Numbered from the stretch's first letter, positions 51,929 through 61,618 are shown. The stretch: 64,000 nucleotides of DNA from Niallia sp. FSL W8-0635 (GCF_038007965.1 NZ_JBBOYD010000001.1:1590501-1654500), one strand, 5' to 3'. Notes: generated by a model from the sequence alone, not told the origin. A program made the numbers and translations.

Positions 51929-53758
51929 ATGGTGAACAAATCGACCGTAAAAAGAATGATAATTGGGAAACCGTTAAAAACAAATGCTTTAGGGGAACAG
52001 AAATTAAATAAATTAAAGGCTTTAGCTATTCTTTCATCCGATGCGCTTTCATCAGTAGCATACGGCACAGAACAAATTTTACTTGTATTATCAGCAGTAG
52101 GATTTTTAGCATATTGGTATTCCATTCCTATCGCAATTGGTGTCCTTGTATTATTAACAGCTTTAATGCTGTCTTATCGTCAAATTATTTATGCATATCC
52201 ACAAGGTGGAGGTGCCTATGTAGTCTCCAAAAATAATTTAGGAGAGAATGCTGGCCTTGTTGCTGGAGGCTCACTTTTAGTAGATTATATCTTAACGGTT
52301 GCAGTTAGTGTTACTGCTGGGACAGATGCAATAATTTCTGCCTTTCCGAGTTTGTATCCGTATAACGTTCTAATTGCCATCATGATGGTCATTCTAATTA
52401 CAATCTTAAATTTAAGAGGGGTAACGGAGTCTGCTTCTGTTTTAGCTTATCCAGTTTATTTATTTGTTTTAACCTTATTAATTTTAATTGGTGTAGGTAT
52501 ATGGAAAGTTTTAAACGGAGAAGTTCCTGCAGAGCTTCATGCACCAATGGGGACAACTGTACCAGGTCTTAGTATCTTTCTTTTGTTAAAGGCCTTTTCA
52601 TCTGGATGTTCTGCTTTAACAGGTGTGGAGGCAATTTCGAATGCTGTGCCAAATTTCAAAGAACCATCTGCTAAAAATGCAGTAAAAACATTAACGATGA
52701 TGGGATTATTTTTAGCAGTATTATTTTCAGGGATTACTTTTCTTGCCTATTGGTATGGGGTTGCTCCAAATGGAGAGGAAACGGTAATTTCTCAAATAGC
52801 CACAGAAGTATTTGGGAAAAATGCTATGTATTATATTACTCAAGTGACAACAGCAATCATATTAATATTAGCAGCCAATACGGGCTATGCAGCGTTTCCG
52901 TTACTTGCAGTAAATCTAGCGACGGATAAATATATGCCTCGAATATTTACTGTTAGAGGAGATAGATTAAGTTATTCAAATGGAATTGTTATATTAGGGA
53001 TTGCATCTATATTATTAATCGTTTTCTTCGGAGGTCATACAGAAAAACTTATTCCTTTATATGCAGTTGGAGTGTTTATTCCGTTTACATTATCGCAAAC
53101 CGGAATGAGTAGAAAATGGTTGAAAGAGAAACCAGCTGGATGGAGAGGGAAACTAGCTATTAATTTAATCGGAGCGATTATTACTTTTACCGTTTTACTC
53201 ATTCTCTTTACAACAAAGTTCTTACAAGTGTGGCCAGTACTTATCTTTCTGCCTTTTGTTGTTTTCGTGTTTCATAAAATAAACAAGCACTATCAAAATG
53301 TTGCAGAGCAATTAAGAATACCAGAGAAGCATTCTATTGTAAAAATGGAAGGAAATATCGTCATACTTCCGGTTGCTGGAATTACCAAAGTGGTAGAGAA
53401 TTCTTTAGCGTATGCGGAGACAGTAGGAGATGTAGTAATTGCCGTATATGTGGCATTTGACAGAGAGAGCGAAAGACGGATGGAAGAAAAATGGAAGGGG
53501 TTTAGACCGGATATTCGGTTAGTGACCATTCATTCTCACTATCGAAGTCTTATTAGACCATTAGCGAGATTTATTGATACGATAGAGGAAAAAGCTGCTG
53601 AACAGAAGCATAATGTCACAGTTATTATCCCACAATTTATCACGAAGAAAAATTGGCATAATATCTTACACAATCAATCAAGTCTTTTGATAAAGGCACA
53701 TCTTCTATATAAAAGAAATGTTATTGTTACAACTGTTCCCTATCATTTAAGAAAATAG
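51929..53758 (+). CDS. kimA: High-affinity potassium importer KimA
   Basis: 609 residues, the length of KimA (formerly YdaO). An APC-superfamily core of 12 membrane helices (ALAILSSDALSSVAYGTEQI in helix 1, YAYPQGGGAYVVSKNNLG after helix 2, and SGCSALTGVEAISNAVPNF in helix 6) is followed by a cytoplasmic C-terminal domain of about 150 residues with a USP-like fold. It carries K+ into the cell by proton symport, and is itself inhibited by c-di-AMP. ATG 51929 sits 4 bases after GAGGG; GTG 51932 (7 bases) is an alternative. Controlled by the c-di-AMP riboswitch upstream. Confidence 0.94.
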   Translation: MVNKSTVKRMIIGKPLKTNALGEQKLNKLKALAILSSDALSSVAYGTEQILLVLSAVGFLAYWYSIPIAIGVLVLLTALMLSYRQIIYAYPQGGGAYVVSKNNLGENAGLVAGGSLLVDYILTVAVSVTAGTDAIISAFPSLYPYNVLIAIMMVILITILNLRGVTESASVLAYPVYLFVLTLLILIGVGIWKVLNGEVPAELHAPMGTTVPGLSIFLLLKAFSSGCSALTGVEAISNAVPNFKEPSAKNAVKTLTMMGLFLAVLFSGITFLAYWYGVAPNGEETVISQIATEVFGKNAMYYITQVTTAIILILAANTGYAAFPLLAVNLATDKYMPRIFTVRGDRLSYSNGIVILGIASILLIVFFGGHTEKLIPLYAVGVFIPFTLSQTGMSRKWLKEKPAGWRGKLAINLIGAIITFTVLLILFTTKFLQVWPVLIFLPFVVFVFHKINKHYQNVAEQLRIPEKHSIVKMEGNIVILPVAGITKVVENSLAYAETVGDVVIAVYVAFDRESERRMEEKWKGFRPDIRLVTIHSHYRSLIRPLARFIDTIEEKAAEQKHNVTVIIPQFITKKNWHNILHNQSSLLIKAHLLYKRNVIVTTVPYHLRK

Positions 53759-53778
53759 TAATTGGAATAATATCGATA

Positions 53779-53848
53779 TAAAGGATAATTTTTATTCTTT
53801 TTCATAACCTATTGGTAAACTTTGAAAAAGTGGAAATTATCCTTTTTG
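53779..53848 (+). terminator. Terminator of kimA
   Basis: AAGGATAATTT...CTTTTTC pairs with GAAAAAG...AAATTATCCTT in a long imperfect stem, ending in five T. Confidence 0.65.
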
Positions 53849-53918
53849 TATATCCTAGCAATATTGTTAGGAAGGAGATAAATACGATATCGATGATTCT
53901 AAGGGAGTAGTTTATAAT

Positions 53919-55103
53919 ATGAGACGCTGTTTATTAAGTATGTCCATTTTATCAATCTTTTTGTTAACTGGTTGTTGGGATCATTCGGAATTAAATCAAA
54001 GTGCTATTGTAACAGGGATTGCAGTAGATAAAGGGGAAGAGTGTAAATATAAACTTTCTATAGAGAGTACTTCTGCAATAGAGTTAAACCCTAGAACTGC
54101 TCAAGGGTTGGCCCCTGCAATCGTTTACTCGATAGAAGGGGATACACTTGGAGAGATTATCCATAAGTTTAACATTGCCATATCTACGCATTTAGTTTTT
54201 TCCCACACGAGATTACTTGTAATTGGGGAAGAAATTGCGCGAGAGGGTATTCTTAGCTTTATGGATTATTTCGATAGGGATAGAGAGATAAGAGATGATT
54301 TTAATATAGTTGTTGCTAGAGATTCAGATGCGGTTGATTTCTTACGTGTAATTAATGACTATCAAAAAGTCTCTTCTTTGAAAATATTTCCGCAGTTTGA
54401 TCATATGCTGGATGAATGGGGAGGGACTCCTGGAATTAAATTAAATGACTTTATTCGTACCTATTCATCACAAGGTAAAGTTCCAGTATTAGCTGCTATG
54501 AAAATTTCTGGAGATAAAGAAATGGGCGGCAGTATGGATAATATAACAACGACGGTTCCAGCAGCAATCGCCAAAATTGATTCTTTGGCAATATTTAAAT
54601 ATGGAAAGCTTCAAGGGTATCTTAATTTACATGAGACAAGAATATTATTGTGGATCCAAAATAAATTGGAAAAAACTTCTCTGACTATTCCCTATGAAGA
54701 TCAAAAGTTTTTTGGATTGCGTGTTATTCATTCGCAGACAAAAGTGAAAGCTAGGCAAGTTAACGGAAGACCGCAAATAGATATATTCGTACGTGCTGAA
54801 TCCACTTTAGACGGGTCAGATAAAGCAATAAAAGTCGCAAAGATAAATGCATTTGAAGATTTTGAAGAAAGAACCAACAGCTATTTAGAAAAGGAGTTTA
54901 ATGGGTTAATTGAAAAAATGCAGAAAGAATATGTCGCTGATATATTTGGATTAGGAGAAATATTTCGAGACCAGGATTACAAGCATTTTAAACAATATGA
55001 AGAAAATTGGGATATTGGTTTTAAAGATGCAAAGATAAATACGCATGTTAATATTGAAATAAAAAGAAGTGGCTTTAGAAACAATAGCTATAATGTAAAC
55101 TGA
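53919..55103 (+). CDS. Ger(x)C-family spore germination lipoprotein, orphan
   Basis: 394 residues. A lipoprotein signal ends in LLTGC (Cys 19) followed by WDHSELNQSAIVTGIAVDKG, the standard start of GerAC/GerBC/GerKC proteins. The N-terminal domain (SHTRLLVIGEEIAREGI, DREIRDDFNIVVAR) and C-terminal domain (FEERTNSYLEKEFNGLIEKM, ...DIFGLGEIFRDQDYKHFKQYE) are both complete. C subunits work with an A and a B membrane subunit to sense germinants at the spore inner membrane, but no A or B gene is adjacent. It may join a receptor coded elsewhere. GGGAG lies 11 bases before ATG 53919; a better AAGGAG at 53872 opens only a five-codon frame (MILRE). Confidence 0.88.
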   Translation: MRRCLLSMSILSIFLLTGCWDHSELNQSAIVTGIAVDKGEECKYKLSIESTSAIELNPRTAQGLAPAIVYSIEGDTLGEIIHKFNIAISTHLVFSHTRLLVIGEEIAREGILSFMDYFDRDREIRDDFNIVVARDSDAVDFLRVINDYQKVSSLKIFPQFDHMLDEWGGTPGIKLNDFIRTYSSQGKVPVLAAMKISGDKEMGGSMDNITTTVPAAIAKIDSLAIFKYGKLQGYLNLHETRILLWIQNKLEKTSLTIPYEDQKFFGLRVIHSQTKVKARQVNGRPQIDIFVRAESTLDGSDKAIKVAKINAFEDFEERTNSYLEKEFNGLIEKMQKEYVADIFGLGEIFRDQDYKHFKQYEENWDIGFKDAKINTHVNIEIKRSGFRNNSYNVN

Positions 55104-55227
55104 ATGACGATTTGTTTTAGTATACTTAAAAAAATGCTAGAAAGAGGAATTATTTATAAAAAATTAAAATAGCGTTATGATAAGAAGGAGAAATAAGAAA
55201 GACTTCATAAATAGGGGAGAGGTTAAA

Positions 55228-55713
55228 ATGAATATAACAGAGGTAATCACAGGAAGAAGAACGATAAAAAAATTTACACAGAGGGAAATAGACAATACCA
55301 AAATTGTGGAGTGGCTACAACATGCTAAATTTGCACCAAATCATAAGATGACTGAACCTTGGGAGATTCTTTTTATTGGAGAAAAGACTCGAGCAGAATT
55401 AAAGCATAAAACAAATTTTGGCGGGGCATCAAAGGTGTTAGCGATTTTATCACATAAAGGAAGAAATCAAATCGAACGAGATGAAAACTTATCGGCTGTT
55501 TCCTGCTTTATTCAAAACTTTATGTTACAGGCATGGGATGAAGGAGTTGGAACATTTTGGAGCTCTGTAGGTGCTTCTACTTTAGGAAGAAGCACTTTAG
55601 GAGTAAGTGATGAGTATGAAGTCGTTGGAGTGCTCGCAATTGGTTATCCAGAAGAAATAATGGCACCGAAAGAACGAGCTTCCATTGAGGATAAAATTAC
55701 CTATTTAGATTAA
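55228..55713 (+). CDS. Nitroreductase family flavoprotein
   Basis: 161 residues, short for the family but with the core intact: N-terminal RRTIKKFTQREID (FMN phosphate-binding arginines), AKFAPNHKMTEPWEILFIG, CFIQNFMLQAWDEGVGTFWSS, and GVLAIGYPEE near the C-terminus. It binds FMN and uses NAD(P)H to reduce nitro, quinone or related substrates; B. subtilis YdgI/YodC-like small forms are comparable. ATG 55228 has GGGGAGAGG 5 bases upstream; the frame from 55177 lacks a proper site. Followed by the second copy of the dispersed hairpin repeat, which can act as terminator. Confidence 0.85.
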   Translation: MNITEVITGRRTIKKFTQREIDNTKIVEWLQHAKFAPNHKMTEPWEILFIGEKTRAELKHKTNFGGASKVLAILSHKGRNQIERDENLSAVSCFIQNFMLQAWDEGVGTFWSSVGASTLGRSTLGVSDEYEVVGVLAIGYPEEIMAPKERASIEDKITYLD

Positions 55714-55742
55714 AGTTAGATTATGTTTTATCTATAATTTCG

Positions 55743-55825
55743 AAGGTTGGGACATAAGTATTCCAGCTTTAGCTAAACCCGAACAACCAAAAGTGTTCTA
55801 TCAATGTTCGGGTTTAGTTTTTTTA
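55743..55825 (+). repeat. Dispersed hairpin repeat, copy 2, acting as terminator
   Basis: AAGGTTGGGACATAAGT at 55743, then CTAAACCCGAACA (55773-55785) pairing perfectly with TGTTCGGGTTTAG (55805-55817), followed by TTTTTT. The block resembles 22794-22870, and its tail ATGGAATGAATTAGTTTTT resembles sequence near 24531. It ends the nitroreductase transcript. Confidence 0.7.
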
Positions 55826-56156
55826 TTTAAAAACGAAGCACAATGGAATGAATTAGTTTTTAAACTTGCTATATTTTATAATCATAAATATTCTGTATAA
55901 AAAAGTAGTATTTATTTAAGAATTAAATTAGCGTTTGTTCATCTTTACAGATTGGCAATTTAGTTTTGTTCCAGCTTTTTTCCTAGTTCTTTTCCGTTAT
56001 TTAGGAGTATAGAAGCAGGTAACATGCAAAACGTAAATTTTACTCTGTAAAATGGATAGAATCCTCTTATTGCGGAAACCTCTTTAAGTCTATATAATAA
56101 TTTGGTATATATCGCAAATGTTACTTTTAGGAGTATGGCATCTAGGAGGACTATAA
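55826..56156. other. Gene-free stretch before ansA
   Basis: About 330 bp of AT-rich sequence. A minus-strand frame (55960-56193) overlaps the ansA start and has no ribosome site. No clear repeat or fold beyond the tail of the dispersed repeat at 55843. Confidence 0.35.
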
Positions 56157-57155
56157 ATGAAAAAATTGCTGTTACTTGCAACTGGTGGAACAATTGCTTC
56201 AGTAGAAGGAAAGGAAGGACTTGTCCCCGGTTTGTCTGCAGAAGAGCTCCTTCAATATTTTAAAAATGATATTTTAGAAGTTGATGTAACTTGTAAAATC
56301 ATTATGAATAGAGATAGTACGAATATGCAGCCAGAACATTGGATTATGATGGCTAATACCATTGCGGAACATTATCATGAATACGATGGTTTTGTAATCA
56401 CGCATGGAACAGATACGTTAGCTTATACATCAGCTGCACTTTCTTATATGCTGCATGGTCTGAAAAAGCCTGTTGTTATTACTGGATCACAGGTGCCGAT
56501 TAGTTTTAAACAAACAGATGCTAAGAAAAATGTCATGGATAGTATTCGCTTTGCAAAAGAAGACATTGGTGGCGTATTTGTTGTTTTTGATGGTCGAGTG
56601 ATTATTGGAACTAGAGCCGTAAAAATGCGCACTAAAAGCTATGATGCATTTGAAAGCATTAACCATCCATATGTGGCCAAAATAGAAGAAAATCAAATTC
56701 ATTATTTATGGAAGCCGGACAAGCAAACGGATGAATTAGTATTGGATACAAGGATCTGTCCTGATGTGTTTCTATTAAAATTGCACCCAGGAACAAAACC
56801 TGAAATCTTTGATTTTATTAAACATGCATATAAGGGTGTCATTATTGAAAGCTTTGGTAATGGAGGATTACCTTTTGAGGAGAGAAATCTCTTGCCGAAG
56901 ATTGCAGAAATGGTAAACGAGGGAATTGCAGTTGTAATTTCTACACAGTGTTTAGAAGAAGGACAAGATCTCTTATTATATGAGGTGGGACGAAAGGTTT
57001 CCCAATACAATGTTATATTATCCGCAGATATGAATACAGAAGCTATTGTGGCAAAATTAATGTGGGCACTGGGTAGTGAACCATCATTAAATGAAATAAA
57101 GAGAGTAATGGAAAGTCCAATTGCCTATGATCTTTCAGTAGAATGGGAGAGTTAA
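56157..57155 (+). CDS. ansA: L-asparaginase, type I (AnsA-like)
   Basis: 332 residues. Both active-site threonines of classical asparaginases are visible: [13 protein letters not shown] at the N-terminus and [14 protein letters not shown] at about residue 82, plus the lysine of [14 protein letters not shown]. No signal peptide, so cytoplasmic. It hydrolyses L-asparagine to aspartate and ammonia. ATG 56157 behind AGGAGG. Monocistronic; neither an aspartase nor an AnsR regulator gene is adjacent, unlike the B. subtilis ansAB operon. The window holds a second asparaginase of an unrelated family at 14686. Confidence 0.92.
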   Translation: MKKLLLLATGGTIASVEGKEGLVPGLSAEELLQYFKNDILEVDVTCKIIMNRDSTNMQPEHWIMMANTIAEHYHEYDGFVITHGTDTLAYTSAALSYMLHGLKKPVVITGSQVPISFKQTDAKKNVMDSIRFAKEDIGGVFVVFDGRVIIGTRAVKMRTKSYDAFESINHPYVAKIEENQIHYLWKPDKQTDELVLDTRICPDVFLLKLHPGTKPEIFDFIKHAYKGVIIESFGNGGLPFEERNLLPKIAEMVNEGIAVVISTQCLEEGQDLLLYEVGRKVSQYNVILSADMNTEAIVAKLMWALGSEPSLNEIKRVMESPIAYDLSVEWES

Positions 57156-57175
57156 AGAGTTGGTCTATTAGAATA

Positions 57176-57229
57176 AAAAAAGCGACCTATCAATCATGTA
57201 TTCCGGATTGATAGGTCGCTTTTTTTATC
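57176..57229 (+). terminator. Terminator of ansA
   Basis: GCGACCTATCAA and TTGATAGGTCGC form a perfect 12-bp stem (57183-57220), followed by T7. Confidence 0.9.
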
Positions 57230-57577
57230 CAGTTTTAACGAGGAGGAATCCGGGTGTATAGAAGTAGGTTTATCTACCTAATTTTGTGCCTTGTATGTAT
57301 ATTCAAAAAGTTGTGAAACAAAGATTAATCGTTAAGAAAGCAACTTTTGAAATAGATAAGTTGGGGATATTTTGAAAATACATGAAACTTTTGGACTGAT
57401 GTGTACAAAAGTGTGAAAAAAACGTGACTATAGGATTATATACTAGTAGAATAATAGATAATATTATAGGTATTAAAGAATACATAATCGGGGTATGAAA
57501 AATAGATAGTTATAAGGTGATAGGTTTAAAGATACTCAATAAAAAATTGAGTCATAAGAACTAGGAGGCATGTAGTA
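57230..57577. other. Promoter and leader region of the glucosaminidase gene
   Basis: About 350 bp without a gene. In the leader ACTCAAT (57534-57540) and ATTGAGT (57546-57552) form a small hairpin ten bases before the AGGAGG site, which might affect translation. No SigD-type promoter (TAAA-N15-GCCGATAT) was found. Confidence 0.4.
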
Positions 57578-60295
57578 GTGAAAAAAGTAATAGTACCAGG
57601 GATATTTCTAGCAGCGTTATCTTCTCCGCTTTTTATGGAAGAGGCTCAAGCTGCGTCCGTAACCAAATATGTAGAAGTGAATAAGGGATCGGTATTAAAT
57701 GTACGGGTCGGTCCATCTGTAAATACAAATATCGTAACCAAGTTAAATGCTGGTGCGAAAGTTAATGTTCTTTCGGAAGCAAATGGTTGGTCAAAAGTGA
57801 ATGTAAATGGAAAGACTGGATATGTATCCTCAAGTTATTTAATAACAAAACAAGAAAGTTCGATAAAATATGTTTCTATTAACGCAAATTCCACTTTAAA
57901 TGTTAGAGAAGCAGCTTCCACTAAGGCTAAGGTGGTAACAAAGCTTAAGAATAATACGAAGGTAGAGGTAGTTTCTGAATCCAATGGCTGGTCAAAAATT
58001 AAAGTCGATGGAAGAAATGGATATGTAGCATCAGAATACATAAAAGCTGTTCAAACAGAGGAAAAGAAAACAACGAATGTATCAGGTGAACAAAAAAAAG
58101 GAACAAAGTATGTAAATGTAAATGCAGGATCTAGTTTGAACTTAAGAAATAGTCCTTCTAATTCAGCTTCTATTATTGTTAAACTGGCAAAAGATGTAGC
58201 TGTAACGGTTTATTCTGAATCCAATGGTTGGTCAAAGGTAGAAGTGTATGGAAAACAAGGATATGTAGCAACACAGTATTTAGCCGAAAAAAAATCAACT
58301 GCTAATGCTGAGCAATCAAAAGAAACAAACACAAGTGTAAAGACGACTACAAAATATGTAAATGTGGCTAAAAATTCTTCGCTAAATGTGAGAAAAGAAG
58401 CGAATACGAATAGTTCTATCCTATCGAAGCTTTCTAGAGGAACAAAGGTTGCTGTTCTTTCCAGTGCAAACGGTTGGGATAAAGTAACTGTATCTGGAAA
58501 AACAGGTTATGTAAGTAGTAGTTATTTGACTGATAAGCAAATGACAGATGATACTTCTACCAACAAAGAAGCCGATAAAGATAGTGGGCAAAGCAATTCG
58601 GAGAAATCGCCGACATTAATCAATAAGAAAGTAAATGTGCAGACTGGTTCTAATTTAAATGTAAGATCAACAGCTTCAACAAGTGGTTCGATTAAGGGAA
58701 AACTTAGTGCTGGAACAGTCGTGACGGTCCTATCAGAGAAAAATGGATGGTCTCAAATCAAGACAGCTAATCTGGAAGGTTATGTAAGTAGTGAGTATTT
58801 AACGAGCATTACTACTCCTGAAAAAGGAACAGAACAACCAGAGAAAACGGAGGACAAACAGCCAGAAGAAGCTCCAAAACTACTAGAAAAGAAAGTTGAT
58901 GTGCAAGCCGGTTCTAGTTTGAATGTGCGATCAACAGCTTCGACAAGTGGTGCAATTAAAGGAAAACTTGCTGCTGGAACGGTAGTAACAGTAATAGACG
59001 AGAAAAATGGATGGTCTCAAATCAAGACAGCTAATCTGGAAGGCTATGTAAGTAGTGAATATTTAACGAGCATTATTACACCAGAAAAAGAAACAGATTC
59101 AAATGATAAAGAGGAAGAAACCAAACCAGAAGAAACACCAACTGTGCTAGAAAAAATCGTTAATGTCCAAGCAGGCTCTAGCTTAAATATGAGATCCACT
59201 CCATCAACAAGTGGTGCAATTATTAGCAAGCTCGCTGCAGGAACAGTAGTAATCGTACAGTCAGAAGAAAATGGCTGGTCCAAAATCACAGTAAATAATC
59301 TAGAGGGTTATGTAAGCACAGAATATTTAGCGGCTAAAGGAAATGGAAGCACTAACGTTACAATTAATAAAAATTATGTGAATTACAATCTGACATTAGA
59401 AGAAATGACAGATATTCAATTAAAGGTTAATCCACAAACGGATAAAAAATATGATACATATATCAGAGAAGATGCGATTGCGTTCAAAACATCTGATTCC
59501 ACAAAAGGAACCGTACTCGGTAATGGTTGGAGATTACGTGGAGGGGCTGGAACTGATTATTCTGTTGTTAGCACCTTAACTAGTGGACAAGAATTAAAAG
59601 TGGTTTCCAAAGTGAAGGGAACAGATGGCTACTACTGGTATAAAGTAGATTATTCGCAATCGTGGGTTAGTGCTAGTAAAGAGGACACTGCATATTATCT
59701 TGATCCAAATAATTTTGTTAATAGTGACACTCAATCTCTTCAATTTCTAAAATTGTCTGCAAAAGCAAATGTAGATGATAAGGAAGTAGATAGTAAGATA
59801 CTAGCTGGCAAAGGTATCTTAGCTGGTAAAGCAGCTGCTTTTGTCACTGCGGCTAATGCTTATGGGATTAATGAACTTTACTTAATTTCACATGCTCTTT
59901 TAGAGACTGGAAATGGGACGTCAACTTTGGCCAATGGTGTAGAGATAAATGGTAGAACGGTATATAACATGTATGGTATTGGTGCCTATGATGGATCTGC
60001 CATTTCAAGTGGTGCACAATATGCTTATAACGCAGGTTGGTTTACACCAGAAGCTGCCATTATTGGTGGTGCGAAATTTATTGCCCAAGGTTATGTAAAT
60101 GCTGGACAAGATACTTTATACAAAATGAGATGGAATCCTGATGCAGCTGAGAAAACTGGGACAGCAACGCATCAGTATGCTTCAGATATTGGTTGGGCTA
60201 CGAAACAAGTGAATCAAATCTATAACTTATATAGTTTAATAAGTTCCTATACATTAAACTATGAAATTCCAAACTATCAAGTAAGCTCTAAGTAG
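57578..60295 (+). CDS. Exported N-acetylglucosaminidase with seven SH3b cell-wall-binding repeats
   Basis: 905 residues. A signal peptide (to about residue 26, cleavage after AQA) is followed by seven bacterial SH3 repeats, each with the pattern SxLNVR...NGWSK...GYVSSxYL, then a divergent eighth (WRLRGGAGTDYSVVSTL). Linkers rich in Glu, Lys and Thr separate them. The C-terminal domain (about 735-895) is a glucosaminidase (GH73) with the catalytic glutamate E776 in HALLETGNG and the partner block TVYNMYGIGAYDG. It cuts N-acetylglucosaminyl bonds in peptidoglycan, like LytD/LytG autolysins. GTG start 57578 with AGGAGG 9 bases upstream. Repeats 5 and 6 are nearly identical in DNA, showing recent duplication. 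Confidence 0.93.
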   Translation: MKKVIVPGIFLAALSSPLFMEEAQAASVTKYVEVNKGSVLNVRVGPSVNTNIVTKLNAGAKVNVLSEANGWSKVNVNGKTGYVSSSYLITKQESSIKYVSINANSTLNVREAASTKAKVVTKLKNNTKVEVVSESNGWSKIKVDGRNGYVASEYIKAVQTEEKKTTNVSGEQKKGTKYVNVNAGSSLNLRNSPSNSASIIVKLAKDVAVTVYSESNGWSKVEVYGKQGYVATQYLAEKKSTANAEQSKETNTSVKTTTKYVNVAKNSSLNVRKEANTNSSILSKLSRGTKVAVLSSANGWDKVTVSGKTGYVSSSYLTDKQMTDDTSTNKEADKDSGQSNSEKSPTLINKKVNVQTGSNLNVRSTASTSGSIKGKLSAGTVVTVLSEKNGWSQIKTANLEGYVSSEYLTSITTPEKGTEQPEKTEDKQPEEAPKLLEKKVDVQAGSSLNVRSTASTSGAIKGKLAAGTVVTVIDEKNGWSQIKTANLEGYVSSEYLTSIITPEKETDSNDKEEETKPEETPTVLEKIVNVQAGSSLNMRSTPSTSGAIISKLAAGTVVIVQSEENGWSKITVNNLEGYVSTEYLAAKGNGSTNVTINKNYVNYNLTLEEMTDIQLKVNPQTDKKYDTYIREDAIAFKTSDSTKGTVLGNGWRLRGGAGTDYSVVSTLTSGQELKVVSKVKGTDGYYWYKVDYSQSWVSASKEDTAYYLDPNNFVNSDTQSLQFLKLSAKANVDDKEVDSKILAGKGILAGKAAAFVTAANAYGINELYLISHALLETGNGTSTLANGVEINGRTVYNMYGIGAYDGSAISSGAQYAYNAGWFTPEAAIIGGAKFIAQGYVNAGQDTLYKMRWNPDAAEKTGTATHQYASDIGWATKQVNQIYNLYSLISSYTLNYEIPNYQVSSK

Positions 60296-60327
60296 GAAAG
60301 CGATGATATCTGCCGTATTTTCTCCTT

Positions 60328-61100
60328 TTAAAAAGATAGCTTTAATTTTCTGTGTGTAAAAAGATTTTGATTATATAAAGGTAAGTCAAATCTCTGGTTA
60401 TAGTGGTGTTTGGAAAGGTTATTTGCAATCTTTCTAAACATCACGCCAGAAGGTATAGCAGGATTAAGTGCAATGGGATTCCCTTTGTTATTAGCTGCTA
60501 TAATATTTACATCAGCAGGAATGGCTCCTAGTGTATTTATATTTAATAATTGTAATATATTTTCTATTTCTTGATTATTTTTATATCCATTTACAAGCAA
60601 AGATAATTGCTGTTTATTTTGTGATTCGAGAATGCCGATCACTCTGTCTGCATCCTGTAAGGCAGTTTTATCAGGTGTAGTTACTATAATTGCTTCATCC
60701 GCTCCACTTAAAGCATAGAAAAATCCACTTTCTAATCCTGATGGAGAATCAATTAATATAAAATCATAAAATGGATCTATTTCATGAAGCATCTCCACAA
60801 AATATCCTAATTCCCTTTCTGATAATGTTTTTTTACTACCCGGAACTAAATGCAGATTCTTCATTGTACGGTGCCTAACCACTACATGATTAAAAGAACA
60901 TAGCTTTTGCAAATAATCGGAAATATCCAGTATGATTCGATTAGATAAGCCTAATGGAATATCAAGGTTTCTTAAACCGAAGTCTGCATCGATTAAGCAT
61001 ACTTTATATCCTTTTAAAGCAAGAGAAATGCCGATGTTCGCAGTAATTGTAGTTTTTCCAACTCCTCCTTTCCCTGAAGTAATAGTAATAATTCGACTCA
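60328..61100 (-). CDS. MinD/ParA-family ATPase, orphan
   Basis: 257 residues. Deviant Walker A SGKGGVGKTTITANIG, switch I and II (LIDADFGLRNLDIPLG, DFILIDSPSGLESG) and VTTPDKTALQDADRVIG resemble MinD more than ParA. MinD dimerises on ATP and binds membranes through a C-terminal amphipathic helix; here the last 25 residues (Arg, Lys, Leu, Phe-rich) could do so but do not look like the usual motif. ATG 61100 has AGGGGG 7 bases upstream; the longer frame from 61131 is rejected. No minC is adjacent, so this is a stand-alone paralog, perhaps positioning some other machinery. Confidence 0.85.
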
Positions 61101-61568
61101 TTATTAATCCCCCTAATATGTATAAAAGCAATAACTAAATCCCAGATTAAAAGAGTGCTAAACCTTTTATTATGTTTGTTTGGTTAAACGATTAATCGAG
61201 GATGAAAAAATATATTAATGGCGGTTCACTTTATATATAAAGATTTAGATTGATAAGAACGTTCAATCGAATGAAAATGAACGTAATACAGAACAATTTT
61301 AATATGAATAATGTAGAAGAGCCATATGTAGAAACTACTATCTATTCAATTGATATCTTTGCAACATTAGGAGGTTTTTGAACATTTTACAAGAGTTTTA
61401 GATGGCTAATAGGGAGAAAGACTGATTGAGCTTAAATGTTTTTGGGATGGTATTATTCGTGGAAGGGTATTTATGAGTAGAGATGGAAGAAAAAATAAGG
61501 AAAAAGTGCCTATTATTATCTAGGGGAAGTATAGTTTATATGAAAAAGATTCCCTATTGTTAAGGAAA
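61101..61568. other. Gene-free stretch between the MinD-like gene and the terminator
   Basis: About 470 bp. Two very short plus-strand frames are seen: a 25-codon one (MNNVEEPYVETTIYSI...) and a 16-codon one (MSRDGRKNKEKVPIII, with GGAAGGG upstream). ACGTTCA...TGAACGT forms an inverted repeat near 61259-61283. None is convincing as a gene. Confidence 0.3.
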
Positions 61569-61618
61569 GAGGACACTTGATTCTCCCGATGACAGTGGGC
61601 ATCAAGTGTCCTTTTTTC
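61569..61618. terminator. Terminator downstream of the FAD-dependent oxidoreductase gene
   Basis: GGACACTTGAT (61571-61581) and ATCAAGTGTCC (61601-61611) form a perfect 11-bp stem, with T-rich sequence in both directions (T6 on plus, TCTTTCCTT on minus). Confidence 0.75.

Noticed and set aside
61300..61530. Two very short plus-strand frames upstream of the 61569 terminator
   Set aside because: The 16-codon frame has an acceptable ribosome site, but neither peptide resembles anything known; too weak to call genes.
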